From Gemmatimonadota bacterium (GTDB lineage: Bacteria > Gemmatimonadota > Gemmatimonadetes > Gemmatimonadales > Gemmatimonadaceae), in the NCBI GenBank assembly GCA_003131365.1, contig PKVB01000039.1, forward strand, positions 7,348 through 13,083: DNA of 5,736 nt. Reading direction: 5' to 3'. Under the pieces are notes generated by a model that worked only from the letters and a program-made list of their open reading frames with translations, did not search any database and was not told where the DNA came from. Below are positions 1 to 5,736 of this stretch, piece by piece. The translations under genes were made by a program, and so were the position numbers. Each line of letters opens with the position of its first letter. The first letter of the stretch is position 1.

Positions 1-184
1 ACGATACCATGTGGCCATCGATGCGGAGCGTCGGGGGCCGTCCGACTTTCAGGTGAAGATCCGATGCGTTCGACTGGATCATGTGCTGGAGCACGCCTTT
101 GTAGTCGAAGCTCGGCCCTGCTGCGGCCGACTTTGGAGCCGCCGGAGTCATTTTTGGAGTCTGCGGAACCATTTTTTCAGCCAT
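1..184 (-). CDS. pilT: PilT-like type IV pilus retraction ATPase, N-terminal part (runs off the left edge)
   Basis: This is the N-terminal 61 codons of a PilT-family ATPase, read from an ATG at 184 down to the window edge. PilT is the cytoplasmic hexameric motor that drives pilus retraction and twitching motility. The visible part has a Lys/Pro/Ala-rich extension of about 25 residues and then the start of the PilT N-terminal domain (residues 28-61). That domain carries the family signature ASDLHLKVGRPPTLRIDG at residues 40-57. The Walker A, Walker B and His-box regions lie outside the window, so ATPase activity cannot be confirmed, and a PilU or PilB relative is possible. The start overlaps the accB stop by 8 bases and has no clear Shine-Dalgarno of its own, which suggests translational coupling to accB. 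Internal ATG codons at residues 5 and 12 are less likely alternative starts. Confidence 0.85.
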   Translation of the reverse strand, partial: MAEKMVPQTPKMTPAAPKSAAAGPSFDYKGVLQHMIQSNASDLHLKVGRPPTLRIDGHMVS

Positions 185-674
185 TGGGATCTACACGGAG
201 GAGGACCTGGCCATATTCGACGGGATGCGCGTTCTGCGCGAGAATCTCCTTCACCACTCCGTCGAACTCGGACTCGATCTCGTTCATGATTTTCATTGCT
301 TCGATGATGCAAACTATCTGACCCTTGCTGATTCTGTCGCCGACAGCGAGGTACGGCTTCGATCCCGGCTCGGGAGCACTGTAGTACGTGCCGACCATCG
401 GCGACTTCACTTCCAGATACTTCGACTTCGCGGCCTCGAGCCTGGGCACTTCGACCGCGCCGGAATTCGCGCCAGCCGGCGCCGCGGGGACAGCGGCCGG
501 CAGCAGCGCTGGCATCGCCATCGGCGCCGCCATCTGCATCGCGCCACGCTGCTGCGGCGTCTTCGAGATCCTGATCTTCATCCCCTTGTCGGACGAAATT
601 TCGATCGAATCCACACTCGACTCGTCGAGCATTTCCACCAGCTTCTTCACGTAGCGGAGATCGATCATCGTCAT
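177..674 (-). CDS. accB: Biotin carboxyl carrier protein of acetyl-CoA carboxylase (AccB/BCCP)
   Basis: The 165-residue product carries the covalently attached biotin that moves carboxylate between biotin carboxylase (AccC) and carboxyltransferase (AccAD), the first committed step of cytoplasmic fatty acid synthesis. The N-terminal part (about 1-40, with DLRYVKKLVEMLDES) matches the AccB dimer and AccC-contact region. An Ala/Pro/Met-rich flexible linker follows at about 44-75. The biotinyl domain covers about 86-163, with SPMVGTYYSAPEPGSKPY at 91-107 forming the characteristic thumb loop of bacterial BCCP. The biotinylation motif EAMKIMNEIE is at 125-134, with Lys128 as the acceptor. The length is normal for the family. 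An in-frame ATG two codons later (668) is an equally plausible start, and neither has an obvious Shine-Dalgarno. The gene follows the M24 peptidase after 34 bases. No accC lies directly downstream; pilT takes that position. Confidence 0.96.
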   Translation of the reverse strand: MTMIDLRYVKKLVEMLDESSVDSIEISSDKGMKIRISKTPQQRGAMQMAAPMAMPALLPAAVPAAPAGANSGAVEVPRLEAAKSKYLEVKSPMVGTYYSAPEPGSKPYLAVGDRISKGQIVCIIEAMKIMNEIESEFDGVVKEILAQNAHPVEYGQVLLRVDPNG

Positions 675-708
675 TGGGCGAATGATGGGGTCGGCACTGG
701 AGCGCGGA

Positions 709-1797
709 TCATGCTACTTCGAGGAGCTCTCGGGTGAAATCGGTGAGGATTTCCGGGCCGCTCGCGGCAAGGTGAACGTCGTCCTCGATGCGGACTCCTC
801 CCCAGCCGGGACGGTAGATTCCCGGCTCGATCGTCACCACCGCGCCCTTTCCCAGCAGGGTCTCGACGGTCTTCGCCAGCCGGGGCGCTTCGTGCACCTC
901 GAGTCCCAGCCCGTGACCGAGGCTGTGTCCGAAAGCGTCGCCGTAGCCCCGCTCCTCAATGTAGCGACGAGCCAGACCATCGGCATCCTGTCCCTTCATT
1001 CCCGCCCGCACCGATTTCGAAGCGATAGCGTTGGCGTGCCTCACGATCTCGTAGATCTCGCGCTGCTCGCCCGAGGCGGGCCCGATCACCATGGTGCGCG
1101 TGATGTCGGAGCAGTAGCCCTTGTACTGAGCGCCGAAATCCAGCAGGAGCAGATCACCGCGCTCGATCACGCGTGACGATGCGCGAGCGTGCGGAAGCGC
1201 CGCCCGCGGACCCGATGCGACGATCGCCGAGAACGGAAACTCCTCGCTCCCTTCGTCGCGCAGCGAGTGCTCGAGGATTCCAGCGACGTTCAGCTCGGTC
1301 AATCCCGGCCGAATTTCCTTGATGGTCTTCGTCAGCGCGCGGATGGCGATCTCTCCGGCGTGCCTGATGAGCGCGACTTCGTCGGCATCCTTCGACTCGC
1401 GCAGCGCCTCGACCAGATTGATCTCGGGCCGCCACTGCCAGCGCGTGCCCTCGGCGAGCAAACGCTGAAAGTCGCGATGCAGCAGGTGCGCTGACTCGAA
1501 TCCGACTACCTCAATGCCAGTTAAGCCTGCCGCCAAATTCCATAATCCCGTCCACAGGCTCTGCGCTTCGATGCGGACCTTCGCGAGATCGCCGACTTCG
1601 TCGCGCACCTGGGTGTCGTAGCGGAAATCGGTGATGAGGTGGAGATCGCGCTCCGTCACGAGAAGGAGCGCGCTCGAGCCGGAGAACCCGGTGAGGTAGC
1701 GCACGTTGGGAAGGCTCGTGATAACGAGCGCATCGATGTGCGCGGTGGTGATCGCATCGCGGAGCGCGGCCGCGCGGGCGGGCCGGCGATCAGCCAT
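709..1797 (-). CDS. M24-family Xaa-Pro peptidase (aminopeptidase P / prolidase, YqhT/PepQ-like)
   Basis: This 362-residue protein is a cytoplasmic dinuclear metallopeptidase of the pita-bread fold, expected to cleave Xaa-Pro bonds in peptides or dipeptides. The N-terminal creatinase-like domain (about 8-135) contains SLPNVRYLTGFSGSSALLL, typical of the family. The catalytic M24 domain covers about 140-355. All expected metal ligands are present: Asp220 (LLLDFG), Asp231 (CSDITRT), His295 (GHSLGHGLGLEVHEAP), Glu324 (TIEPGIY) and Glu338 (VRIEDDVH). The substrate-proximal His203 (ALPHA) and His302 are also there. The length fits the short YqhT/PepQ-type enzymes rather than the longer E. coli PepP. 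The ATG overlaps the end of aroQ by 8 bases. Position between aroQ and accB matches the conserved yqhT location. Whether it prefers dipeptides or longer peptides cannot be told from sequence alone. Confidence 0.93.
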   Translation of the reverse strand: MADRRPARAAALRDAITTAHIDALVITSLPNVRYLTGFSGSSALLLVTERDLHLITDFRYDTQVRDEVGDLAKVRIEAQSLWTGLWNLAAGLTGIEVVGFESAHLLHRDFQRLLAEGTRWQWRPEINLVEALRESKDADEVALIRHAGEIAIRALTKTIKEIRPGLTELNVAGILEHSLRDEGSEEFPFSAIVASGPRAALPHARASSRVIERGDLLLLDFGAQYKGYCSDITRTMVIGPASGEQREIYEIVRHANAIASKSVRAGMKGQDADGLARRYIEERGYGDAFGHSLGHGLGLEVHEAPRLAKTVETLLGKGAVVTIEPGIYRPGWGGVRIEDDVHLAASGPEILTDFTRELLEVA

Positions 1798-2236
1798 TGG
1801 CTGGAACCGGAAGCTGTTTCACCAATCCACGGAGTGCCAGCTCGTAACCGTACGCGCCGAAGCCGCAGATGACGGCAACCGCCACGTCGGCCAGCGCGGA
1901 GCGACGGCGCTCGGGCTCGCGCGCGTAAATGTTGGTGAGATGAACTTCCACGAAAGGAACCTTCACTCCCGCGAGCGCGTCGCGAATGGCGAGGCTGGTG
2001 TGCGTCCAGGCGCCCGCGTTCACGAGCGCGCCGTCGGCGCGGCCGCGCAGGGCGTGAACAGCGTCGACGATCTCCCCTTCCCCATTGTGCTGCGAGAATG
2101 TGAGGTCGACGCCGAGCTCCTTCGCAACCTTCAAGAGACGGGACTCGATGTCGGCGAGAGTTTCAGTCCCGTAGAGAGCCGGCTCACGCGTGCCGAGCAG
2201 ATTGAGGTTGGGGCCATTGATGACGGCGATTCTCAC
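1790..2236 (-). CDS. aroQ: Type II 3-dehydroquinate dehydratase
   Basis: The 148-residue enzyme converts 3-dehydroquinate to 3-dehydroshikimate in the shikimate pathway and normally works as a cytoplasmic dodecamer. The N-terminal signature is NGPNLNLLGTREPALYG (residues 7-23), with Arg17 and the catalytic Tyr22 on the lid loop. Further active-site residues by family comparison are Asn73 and His79 in VNAGAWTHTS, Asp86, Glu97 and His99 in VEVHLTN, Arg106 and Arg110. The C-terminal CGFGAYGYELALRGL is typical. The usual QSNHEGE segment reads QHNGEGE (49-55), which keeps the Asn but changes its neighbours; this region also varies in known active enzymes. The start is GTG, with the first base of the upstream gene's TGA stop inside it (GTGA, 4-base overlap), so translation is probably coupled to the TPR gene. 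The length is typical. Confidence 0.97.
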   Translation of the reverse strand: MRIAVINGPNLNLLGTREPALYGTETLADIESRLLKVAKELGVDLTFSQHNGEGEIVDAVHALRGRADGALVNAGAWTHTSLAIRDALAGVKVPFVEVHLTNIYAREPERRRSALADVAVAVICGFGAYGYELALRGLVKQLPVPANG

Positions 2237-3930
2237 TCGCCCGTGAGCCCGTCGAGCCAGGCGCGGAATTTCGCGACGTCTTCTTCCGATTCCTGTGTCT
2301 GTGGCATCCGGGCATTCAGGCGCGGCGTCGGCACTGGTGGCGTCAGCGGCGTGGCTCTCGAGACGCCCGCGGTGCCGCTGAAGGCGCCGGCGAGGCGCGA
2401 GGCCGCGCGGCTGTCCGACGCGCTCACCGTCGCCCCGGCGAACACCGCGTCGAGCGAAGCGCTGGGAGCGGAGCTTCCCATGGGCGCAACGGTTTCGGCT
2501 GGTATGCTGTTGCCCGGGCGCGAGCTTCCGCCGGGACTCCCAATAGAACGCGGCGGGCGTCGTCGCCCCAGCGTCGCAAAAAATTCCCGGATGGACGGCT
2601 GTCGCGCGGCGATGTCCTCGGGGGTCACCCGTGGCTCTTCGCGCCGGGGCGTTTCGATTGACTCGCGGTGCGCCGCGGCTTGTGGCGGCACCGGCGAATC
2701 CGGATGCGCGGCGTGGTCCGCGGTCTCGATCTCTTTGATGCGGGCCTTGAGCGTCTGGTCGTCGGGGCGGGATTCGGCGAGCTGGTAGTAAACTCTCAGC
2801 GCGAGCTGCCTGTAGCCTTGCTGCAGATAGAGCTGCGCCATTGTCTCATTGACGAATGGCTCCGGTCCCGGACCGGAGAACATCCGCTCTTCCTTCGGTG
2901 ATTCAGTGCGCGCGGGCGATGATTCAATGCGTTCTGGCGCCGTCACGTCGGGTGGCGGCGTCCATGTGTCGAGCGCGTCTTCGTCGTCAGATCTCTTGCT
3001 AGTCGTGCCCGCGAGCGCTTGCGGGGGAGCCTTGCCGCTGAGGCCCTCGGCGCCGACCGGCTCGGGGGGCGATTCCGGCTCTGTGCCGAGGAGTCCCTCG
3101 GCACCCATCAGATCGTCCTTCCTGCCTCCACGCAAGCCTTCCGCACCCATCCCCTCGTCGGGCAGACCCGCTTCAGTCGGATCGATGGGATAGTGGCGCT
3201 CGAGGCCCGCGACTGGGGTTTCCTCGGAAACCTGCGGCGATCTCGGCTCGGAAGCAGCGACTGGCTCGAGAGCAGCGATCGGCTCGGGAGCCGAAGTCCG
3301 CTCGGCGGACTTTTCCGACTCGACCCTATGTGACGGCGGGGCGGGTTCGACGGCAGCAGTCGCAGCGGTTTCAGAAGACATGGGCGGAGCAGGCGGCGAA
3401 GCCGGCTCGGGCGTCTCGCTCTCGGCGAGAACCGGCGCGCCCTCTGCGTCGGCGATGAACGGGATCGCCTGGTCGCCGCCATCGATGTCGACGCCTGGAA
3501 TCCCCTGCGGAGTTGGAACGGGCCTGGCATCGGTCGAGGCATCGATCTCGGACACGAGCGCGATCACCGGCGCGTCTTTCGGATCGGCGTCGAGCAGTCT
3601 CATGTACCACTTGCGCGCCTCAACGGTATTACCGCTCTGAAGCGACATGTCGCCAAGCGATCTCAGCGCGATGAGATTCTCGGGATCCAATGTGAGCGCG
3701 CGCTCGAACACCAGCCGCGCCTCCTCGAACTCGCCGGTCTCGTAGAGCGACTGGCCGTACACGATCTGCCCGCTCATGTGGCCGGGCATCTGTGAGAGCT
3801 GCGACCGGCAGATCTCTATCGCGCGCTTGGGCTGCCCGCCTTTGCGGTACTCGTTCGCGAGCGGAGCGAAGTACCGACGGGGGTTCTCCTCGAATTTTTC
3901 CTGCAACTCCCGCAACCGGTCGTAATCCAT
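2233..3930 (-). CDS. TPR scaffold-like protein with a long disordered centre and conserved short C-terminal motifs
   Basis: This is a 565-residue protein of unknown function with no signal peptide or membrane segment. Three consecutive 34-residue TPR units are visible at residues 17-50, 51-84 and 85-118; the second (GQSLYETGEFEEARLVFERALTLDP) is nearly canonical. Residues about 132-350 are Pro/Ala/Glu/Ser-rich and probably disordered, and include three GAEGL repeats (262-297). A fourth TPR-like hairpin at 357-402 starts NETMAQLYLQQGYRQLALRVYYQL. The tail is low-complexity with three short hydrophobic islands: SIREFFATLGRRR (446-458), SLDAVFAG (492-499) and EEDVAKFRAWLDGL (549-562). I recall similar tails in TPR proteins of Gemmatimonadota and related phyla. 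The architecture suggests a protein-protein adaptor, but the partner is unknown. The ATG is supported by GAGGT 5 bases upstream. It is the first gene of the leftward unit and overlaps aroQ by 4 bases. Confidence 0.85.
   Translation of the reverse strand: MDYDRLRELQEKFEENPRRYFAPLANEYRKGGQPKRAIEICRSQLSQMPGHMSGQIVYGQSLYETGEFEEARLVFERALTLDPENLIALRSLGDMSLQSGNTVEARKWYMRLLDADPKDAPVIALVSEIDASTDARPVPTPQGIPGVDIDGGDQAIPFIADAEGAPVLAESETPEPASPPAPPMSSETAATAAVEPAPPSHRVESEKSAERTSAPEPIAALEPVAASEPRSPQVSEETPVAGLERHYPIDPTEAGLPDEGMGAEGLRGGRKDDLMGAEGLLGTEPESPPEPVGAEGLSGKAPPQALAGTTSKRSDDEDALDTWTPPPDVTAPERIESSPARTESPKEERMFSGPGPEPFVNETMAQLYLQQGYRQLALRVYYQLAESRPDDQTLKARIKEIETADHAAHPDSPVPPQAAAHRESIETPRREEPRVTPEDIAARQPSIREFFATLGRRRPPRSIGSPGGSSRPGNSIPAETVAPMGSSAPSASLDAVFAGATVSASDSRAASRLAGAFSGTAGVSRATPLTPPVPTPRLNARMPQTQESEEDVAKFRAWLDGLTGE
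3040..3150 (-). repeat. Three GAEGL peptide repeats within the TPR protein
   Basis: The pentapeptide GAEGL occurs at residues 262-266, 276-280 and 293-297 of the TPR protein, each followed one residue later by Gly or Ser-Gly. The first two are preceded by Met. Spacing is 14 and 17 residues, and the codons differ between copies, for example GGTGCGGAA versus GGTGCCGAG. Selection on the peptide is therefore more likely than a recent DNA duplication. The surrounding sequence is acidic, Pro-rich and probably unstructured, as expected for a multivalent short linear motif. Confidence 0.6.
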
Positions 3931-3935
3931 CGCTT

Positions 3936-3940
3936 ACCTC
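3936..3940 (-). promoter_or_regulatory. Shine-Dalgarno of the TPR gene
   Basis: On the minus strand GAGGT ends 5 bases before the ATG at 3930. It is the only convincing ribosome binding site in the leftward unit; the downstream genes rely on overlapping starts. It supports 3930 as the true start. Confidence 0.7.
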
Positions 3941-3961
3941 GGTTCAATCCCCAACAACTTC

Positions 3962-3973
3962 CCGGAACTCCGG
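3962..3973. repeat. Short inverted repeat CCGGA-AC-TCCGG in the TPR gene leader
   Basis: Two perfect 5-base arms separated by 2 bases lie 32 bases upstream of the TPR gene ATG. The symmetry would suit a dimeric regulator's half-sites, but a 10-base match in GC-rich DNA can arise by chance. The loop of 2 bases is too tight for a stable hairpin. A second palindrome, GCTTAAGC, lies nearby at 3980-3987. Confidence 0.25.
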
Positions 3974-4108
3974 TTTCACGCTTAAGCACCAACTGAAAGA
4001 TGCAGCAATCTCCGCGTTCGCGCGACTTGCATCTCGGTCCCCCAAACTCATAGTTTACAAGGCTATACGCCACCTCGCCCCAGCGACCGGGGCCACCCCA
4101 ATTCGTGT

Positions 4109-4114
4109 AAGGAG
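4109..4114 (+). promoter_or_regulatory. Shine-Dalgarno of the isomerase gene, deciding a TTG start
   Basis: AAGGAG lies 8 bases before the TTG at 4123, which is ideal spacing. The in-frame TAA at 4108-4110 blocks any earlier start. The in-frame GTG at 4117 is only 2 bases from the motif, the second TTG at 4126 is 11 bases away, and the ATG at 4135 is 20 bases away. The TTG at 4123 is therefore the best start. Confidence 0.8.
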
Positions 4115-4122
4115 TAGTGCCC

Positions 4123-5736
4123 TTGTTGCAGCAAATGCGGGCCTCCGCAAAATACATCTGGATCATAATCGTCGTGCTGTTCGTCGGCGGCTTTCTCCTG
4201 GCGCAGACCTCGGGACTGCTCGGCCGCGCGCCGGTGACCAATACCACCGCCGTTGCGACCGTCAATCGAGAGGATATCCTCGCCTCCACCTGGTACCAGG
4301 CAACGCAGAATCTCGAGCAGGACGAAACTCAACGCAGCACGCAACCCATCTCCCTCGACGAGAGACAGAGATTGATGGACCAGGCGTTCGACCAGCTCGT
4401 GAGCGACGCCCTCCTCCGCCAGGAGTACAGCCGCCGCGGCATCACAGTATCAGACGACGAAATTCTCCAGGCGGCACGCTATAGCCCGCCGCCTCAGCTC
4501 ATGCAGACTCCCGACCTGCAGACCGACGGACAGTTCGATCCCGCCAAGTACCAGCGCTTCCTGGCCAGCCCGTTGGCAAGGCAGAATGGGCTCCTCTTCC
4601 AGCTCGAGCAGTACTACCGCACGGAGATCCCGAAGGAAAAGCTCTTCGACCAGGTCGCGACCGACGTGTACGTCTCGAGCGAGCAGCTGTGGCGCCGCTT
4701 CCAGGACACGCACGACACCGCGCAGGTCTCGTTCGTGGCGTTCGAGCCCGAGCGCATCCCCGACTCCGCCGTTCGCGTGAGCGACGACGAGGTGCGCGCG
4801 TACTACGACACCCACAAGAAGATGTTCGACCGCCCCGGCACAGCGAAGGTTTCCGTCATCATCGTGCCCCGGGCGGTGAGCGCGGCGGATTCCGCCGCGG
4901 TTCGCGCGCACGCGCTCGCGCTGAGAGCGAGAATTCTCGGCGGTGAGAAGTTCGCGGATGTCGCGCGCGCGGAATCAGCCGACTCGGCGTCGGCCGCGAA
5001 TGGCGGCTCGCTCGGCAAGGGCGCGAAAGGAAGATTCGTCGCGCCGTTCGAGACGGCCGCGTACGCGCTCAAGCCGGGGGAGATCTCGCAGCCAGTGCTG
5101 ACGCAGTTCGGGTATCACCTGATCAAGGTCGATGCGCGGAAGGGAGATACGCTGACCGTGAGCCACATCCTCCTTCACATCGAGCAGAGCGACTCCGCCG
5201 CATCGAAGACGGACCGCCGAGCGGATTCTCTGGCGCGCATGGCGGCGTCCACCGACCAGCCGGCGAAGTTCGATGAAGCGGCGCGCGCTCTCCAGATTCC
5301 GGTAATCAGGAGCACCGTGGTCGAAGGCAACACCATGACCGTGAATGGACAGTATATCCCGAGCGTCGGCCCGTGGGCGTTCCAGGGTACGAAGCCAGGG
5401 GAGACCAGCGAGCTGTTCGACGCGCAGGATGGCTACTACCTCGCGCGCCTCGATTCACTCACGCCCGGTGGAGCGCTCTCGCTCGACCAGGCGAAGCAGG
5501 ACATCCGCAATTACCTATTGAGGCAGAAGAAAATCGACGCCCTGGTTCCGCAGGCGATGAACTACGCGAGGGTCGCGGCGGTGAGCTCAATGGAGCAGGC
5601 GGCGAAGCTCATGAACCTGCAGGTAGTCAGCACCAAGCCTTTCACTCGCGTTACCGGCGTGCCCGAGCTGGCGCAGGCTCCGGAGGCAGTTGGCGCGGCG
5701 TTCACTCTGCCTCTTCACAGCGTCAGCGAGCCGATC
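4123..5736 (+). CDS. Membrane-anchored SurA/PpiD-like peptidyl-prolyl cis-trans isomerase (runs off the right edge)
   Basis: The 538 visible residues form a periplasmic folding factor tethered by one N-terminal helix (residues 11-27, YIWIIIVVLFVGGFLLA). It probably assists folding of outer-membrane or secreted proteins. A SurA_N-type helical chaperone region spans about 44-200. A parvulin/rotamase domain follows at about 241-337, with GGSLGKG (294-300), FETAAYALKPGEISQPV (309-325) and TQFGYHLIKV (327-336). A second, degenerate parvulin-like module covers about 345-447: VSHILLHIE at its start, IPSVGPWAF in the middle and GYYLARLDS at its end. Domain 1 keeps the C-terminal His332 but has Val/Ser where the usual N-terminal His sits; domain 2 has His348 but Tyr439 in place of the second His. 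The architecture resembles PpiD, whose parvulin domain is reported to be inactive. The gene begins with TTG behind AAGGAG and has no stop before the window ends. Confidence 0.9.
   Translation, partial: MLQQMRASAKYIWIIIVVLFVGGFLLAQTSGLLGRAPVTNTTAVATVNREDILASTWYQATQNLEQDETQRSTQPISLDERQRLMDQAFDQLVSDALLRQEYSRRGITVSDDEILQAARYSPPPQLMQTPDLQTDGQFDPAKYQRFLASPLARQNGLLFQLEQYYRTEIPKEKLFDQVATDVYVSSEQLWRRFQDTHDTAQVSFVAFEPERIPDSAVRVSDDEVRAYYDTHKKMFDRPGTAKVSVIIVPRAVSAADSAAVRAHALALRARILGGEKFADVARAESADSASAANGGSLGKGAKGRFVAPFETAAYALKPGEISQPVLTQFGYHLIKVDARKGDTLTVSHILLHIEQSDSAASKTDRRADSLARMAASTDQPAKFDEAARALQIPVIRSTVVEGNTMTVNGQYIPSVGPWAFQGTKPGETSELFDAQDGYYLARLDSLTPGGALSLDQAKQDIRNYLLRQKKIDALVPQAMNYARVAAVSSMEQAAKLMNLQVVSTKPFTRVTGVPELAQAPEAVGAAFTLPLHSVSEPI

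Larger units (their letters stand above)
3931..4122. promoter_or_regulatory. Divergent intergenic region with promoters for both transcription units
   Basis: This 192-bp spacer lies between the 5' ends of the TPR operon and the isomerase gene, so it must hold promoters for both unless one lies inside a coding region. It is richer in A+T than the flanking genes around 4044-4068. On the plus strand TTGCAT (4027-4032), a 17-base gap and ATAGTT (4050-4055) form a weak sigma70-like candidate, and TATACG (4064-4069) is another possible -10 without a good -35. On the minus strand I see no convincing promoter; TTGCTG (4008-4003) and TTAAGC (3985-3980) at 17-base spacing are poor matches. No small gene, tRNA or riboswitch was recognised. 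Confidence 0.5.

Noticed and set aside
1..184. accC as the gene downstream of accB
   Set aside because: This was the expected neighbour, but the translated sequence carries the PilT signature ASDLHLKVGRPP and nothing resembling biotin carboxylase.
675..708. Possible terminator or internal promoter between the M24 peptidase and accB
   Set aside because: The 34-base gap has no stable GC-rich stem followed by T residues and no promoter-like hexamers, so the genes are probably co-transcribed.
225..737. Plus-strand open frame of 170 codons opposite accB
   Set aside because: It is a shadow of accB, which has a clear biotinylation motif on the other strand; the translated product is His/Arg/Leu-rich without family features.
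2068..2090. AroQ segment QHNGEGE in place of the usual QSNHEGE as a possible catalytic defect
   Set aside because: The main catalytic Tyr, Arg, Asn and His residues are all present, and this loop differs in other genuine type II enzymes, so loss of activity is not supported.
1706..2788. Long plus-strand open frame of 360 codons opposite aroQ and the TPR gene
   Set aside because: It lies antisense to two well-supported genes, has Arg/Ala/Ser-rich low-information protein sequence and no recognisable domain. Long antisense frames are expected in GC-rich coding DNA.
3816..4289. Minus-strand open frame of 157 codons across the divergent spacer
   Set aside because: It overlaps the starts of both the TPR protein and the isomerase, which are supported by Shine-Dalgarno sites and domains, and its product has no recognisable features.
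4450..4911. Minus-strand open frame of 153 codons inside the isomerase gene
   Set aside because: It is antisense to the SurA_N region of the isomerase, whose reading frame is continuous for 538 codons with clear domains.

Overview
This window looks like a high-GC bacterial chromosome segment carrying housekeeping genes, most probably from Gemmatimonadota. That placement is recall rather than a search. It rests on the N-terminus of the membrane-anchored peptidyl-prolyl isomerase (a short Gln/Met-rich start, one transmembrane helix, then a TSGLLGRAPVT-type segment) and on the C-terminal tail of the TPR protein. I see no mobile elements, phage genes, CRISPR arrays, tRNAs or rRNAs.

Layout: a 192-bp divergent spacer (3931-4122) separates two transcription units. 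Leftward on the minus strand runs a compact five-gene unit: a 565-residue TPR protein with a long disordered region, aroQ (type II 3-dehydroquinate dehydratase), an M24-family Xaa-Pro peptidase, accB (biotin carboxyl carrier protein of acetyl-CoA carboxylase), and the first 61 codons of a pilT-like type IV pilus retraction ATPase that runs off the left edge. Three of the four junctions are overlaps of 4, 8 and 8 bases. The fourth is a 34-base gap with no visible terminator or promoter, so one polycistronic message is likely. Rightward on the plus strand is a SurA/PpiD-like periplasmic folding factor. It starts at a TTG codon behind a good Shine-Dalgarno and continues past the right edge.

How the genes fit together: aroQ, the M24 peptidase and accB form a widely conserved bacterial neighbourhood (aroQ-yqhT-efp-accB-accC in many lineages) that joins aromatic amino acid synthesis and fatty acid synthesis. 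Here efp is absent between the peptidase and accB. The position right after accB is taken by pilT rather than accC, which ties envelope lipid synthesis to surface motility at the level of the transcript. The TPR protein at the head of the operon may be a scaffold, but its partner cannot be read from the sequence.

No clearly new system is visible. The points most worth a second look are the accB-pilT coupling, two tandem parvulin-like domains in the isomerase that each lack a different half of the usual His pair, and a GAEGL motif repeated three times in the disordered part of the TPR protein.
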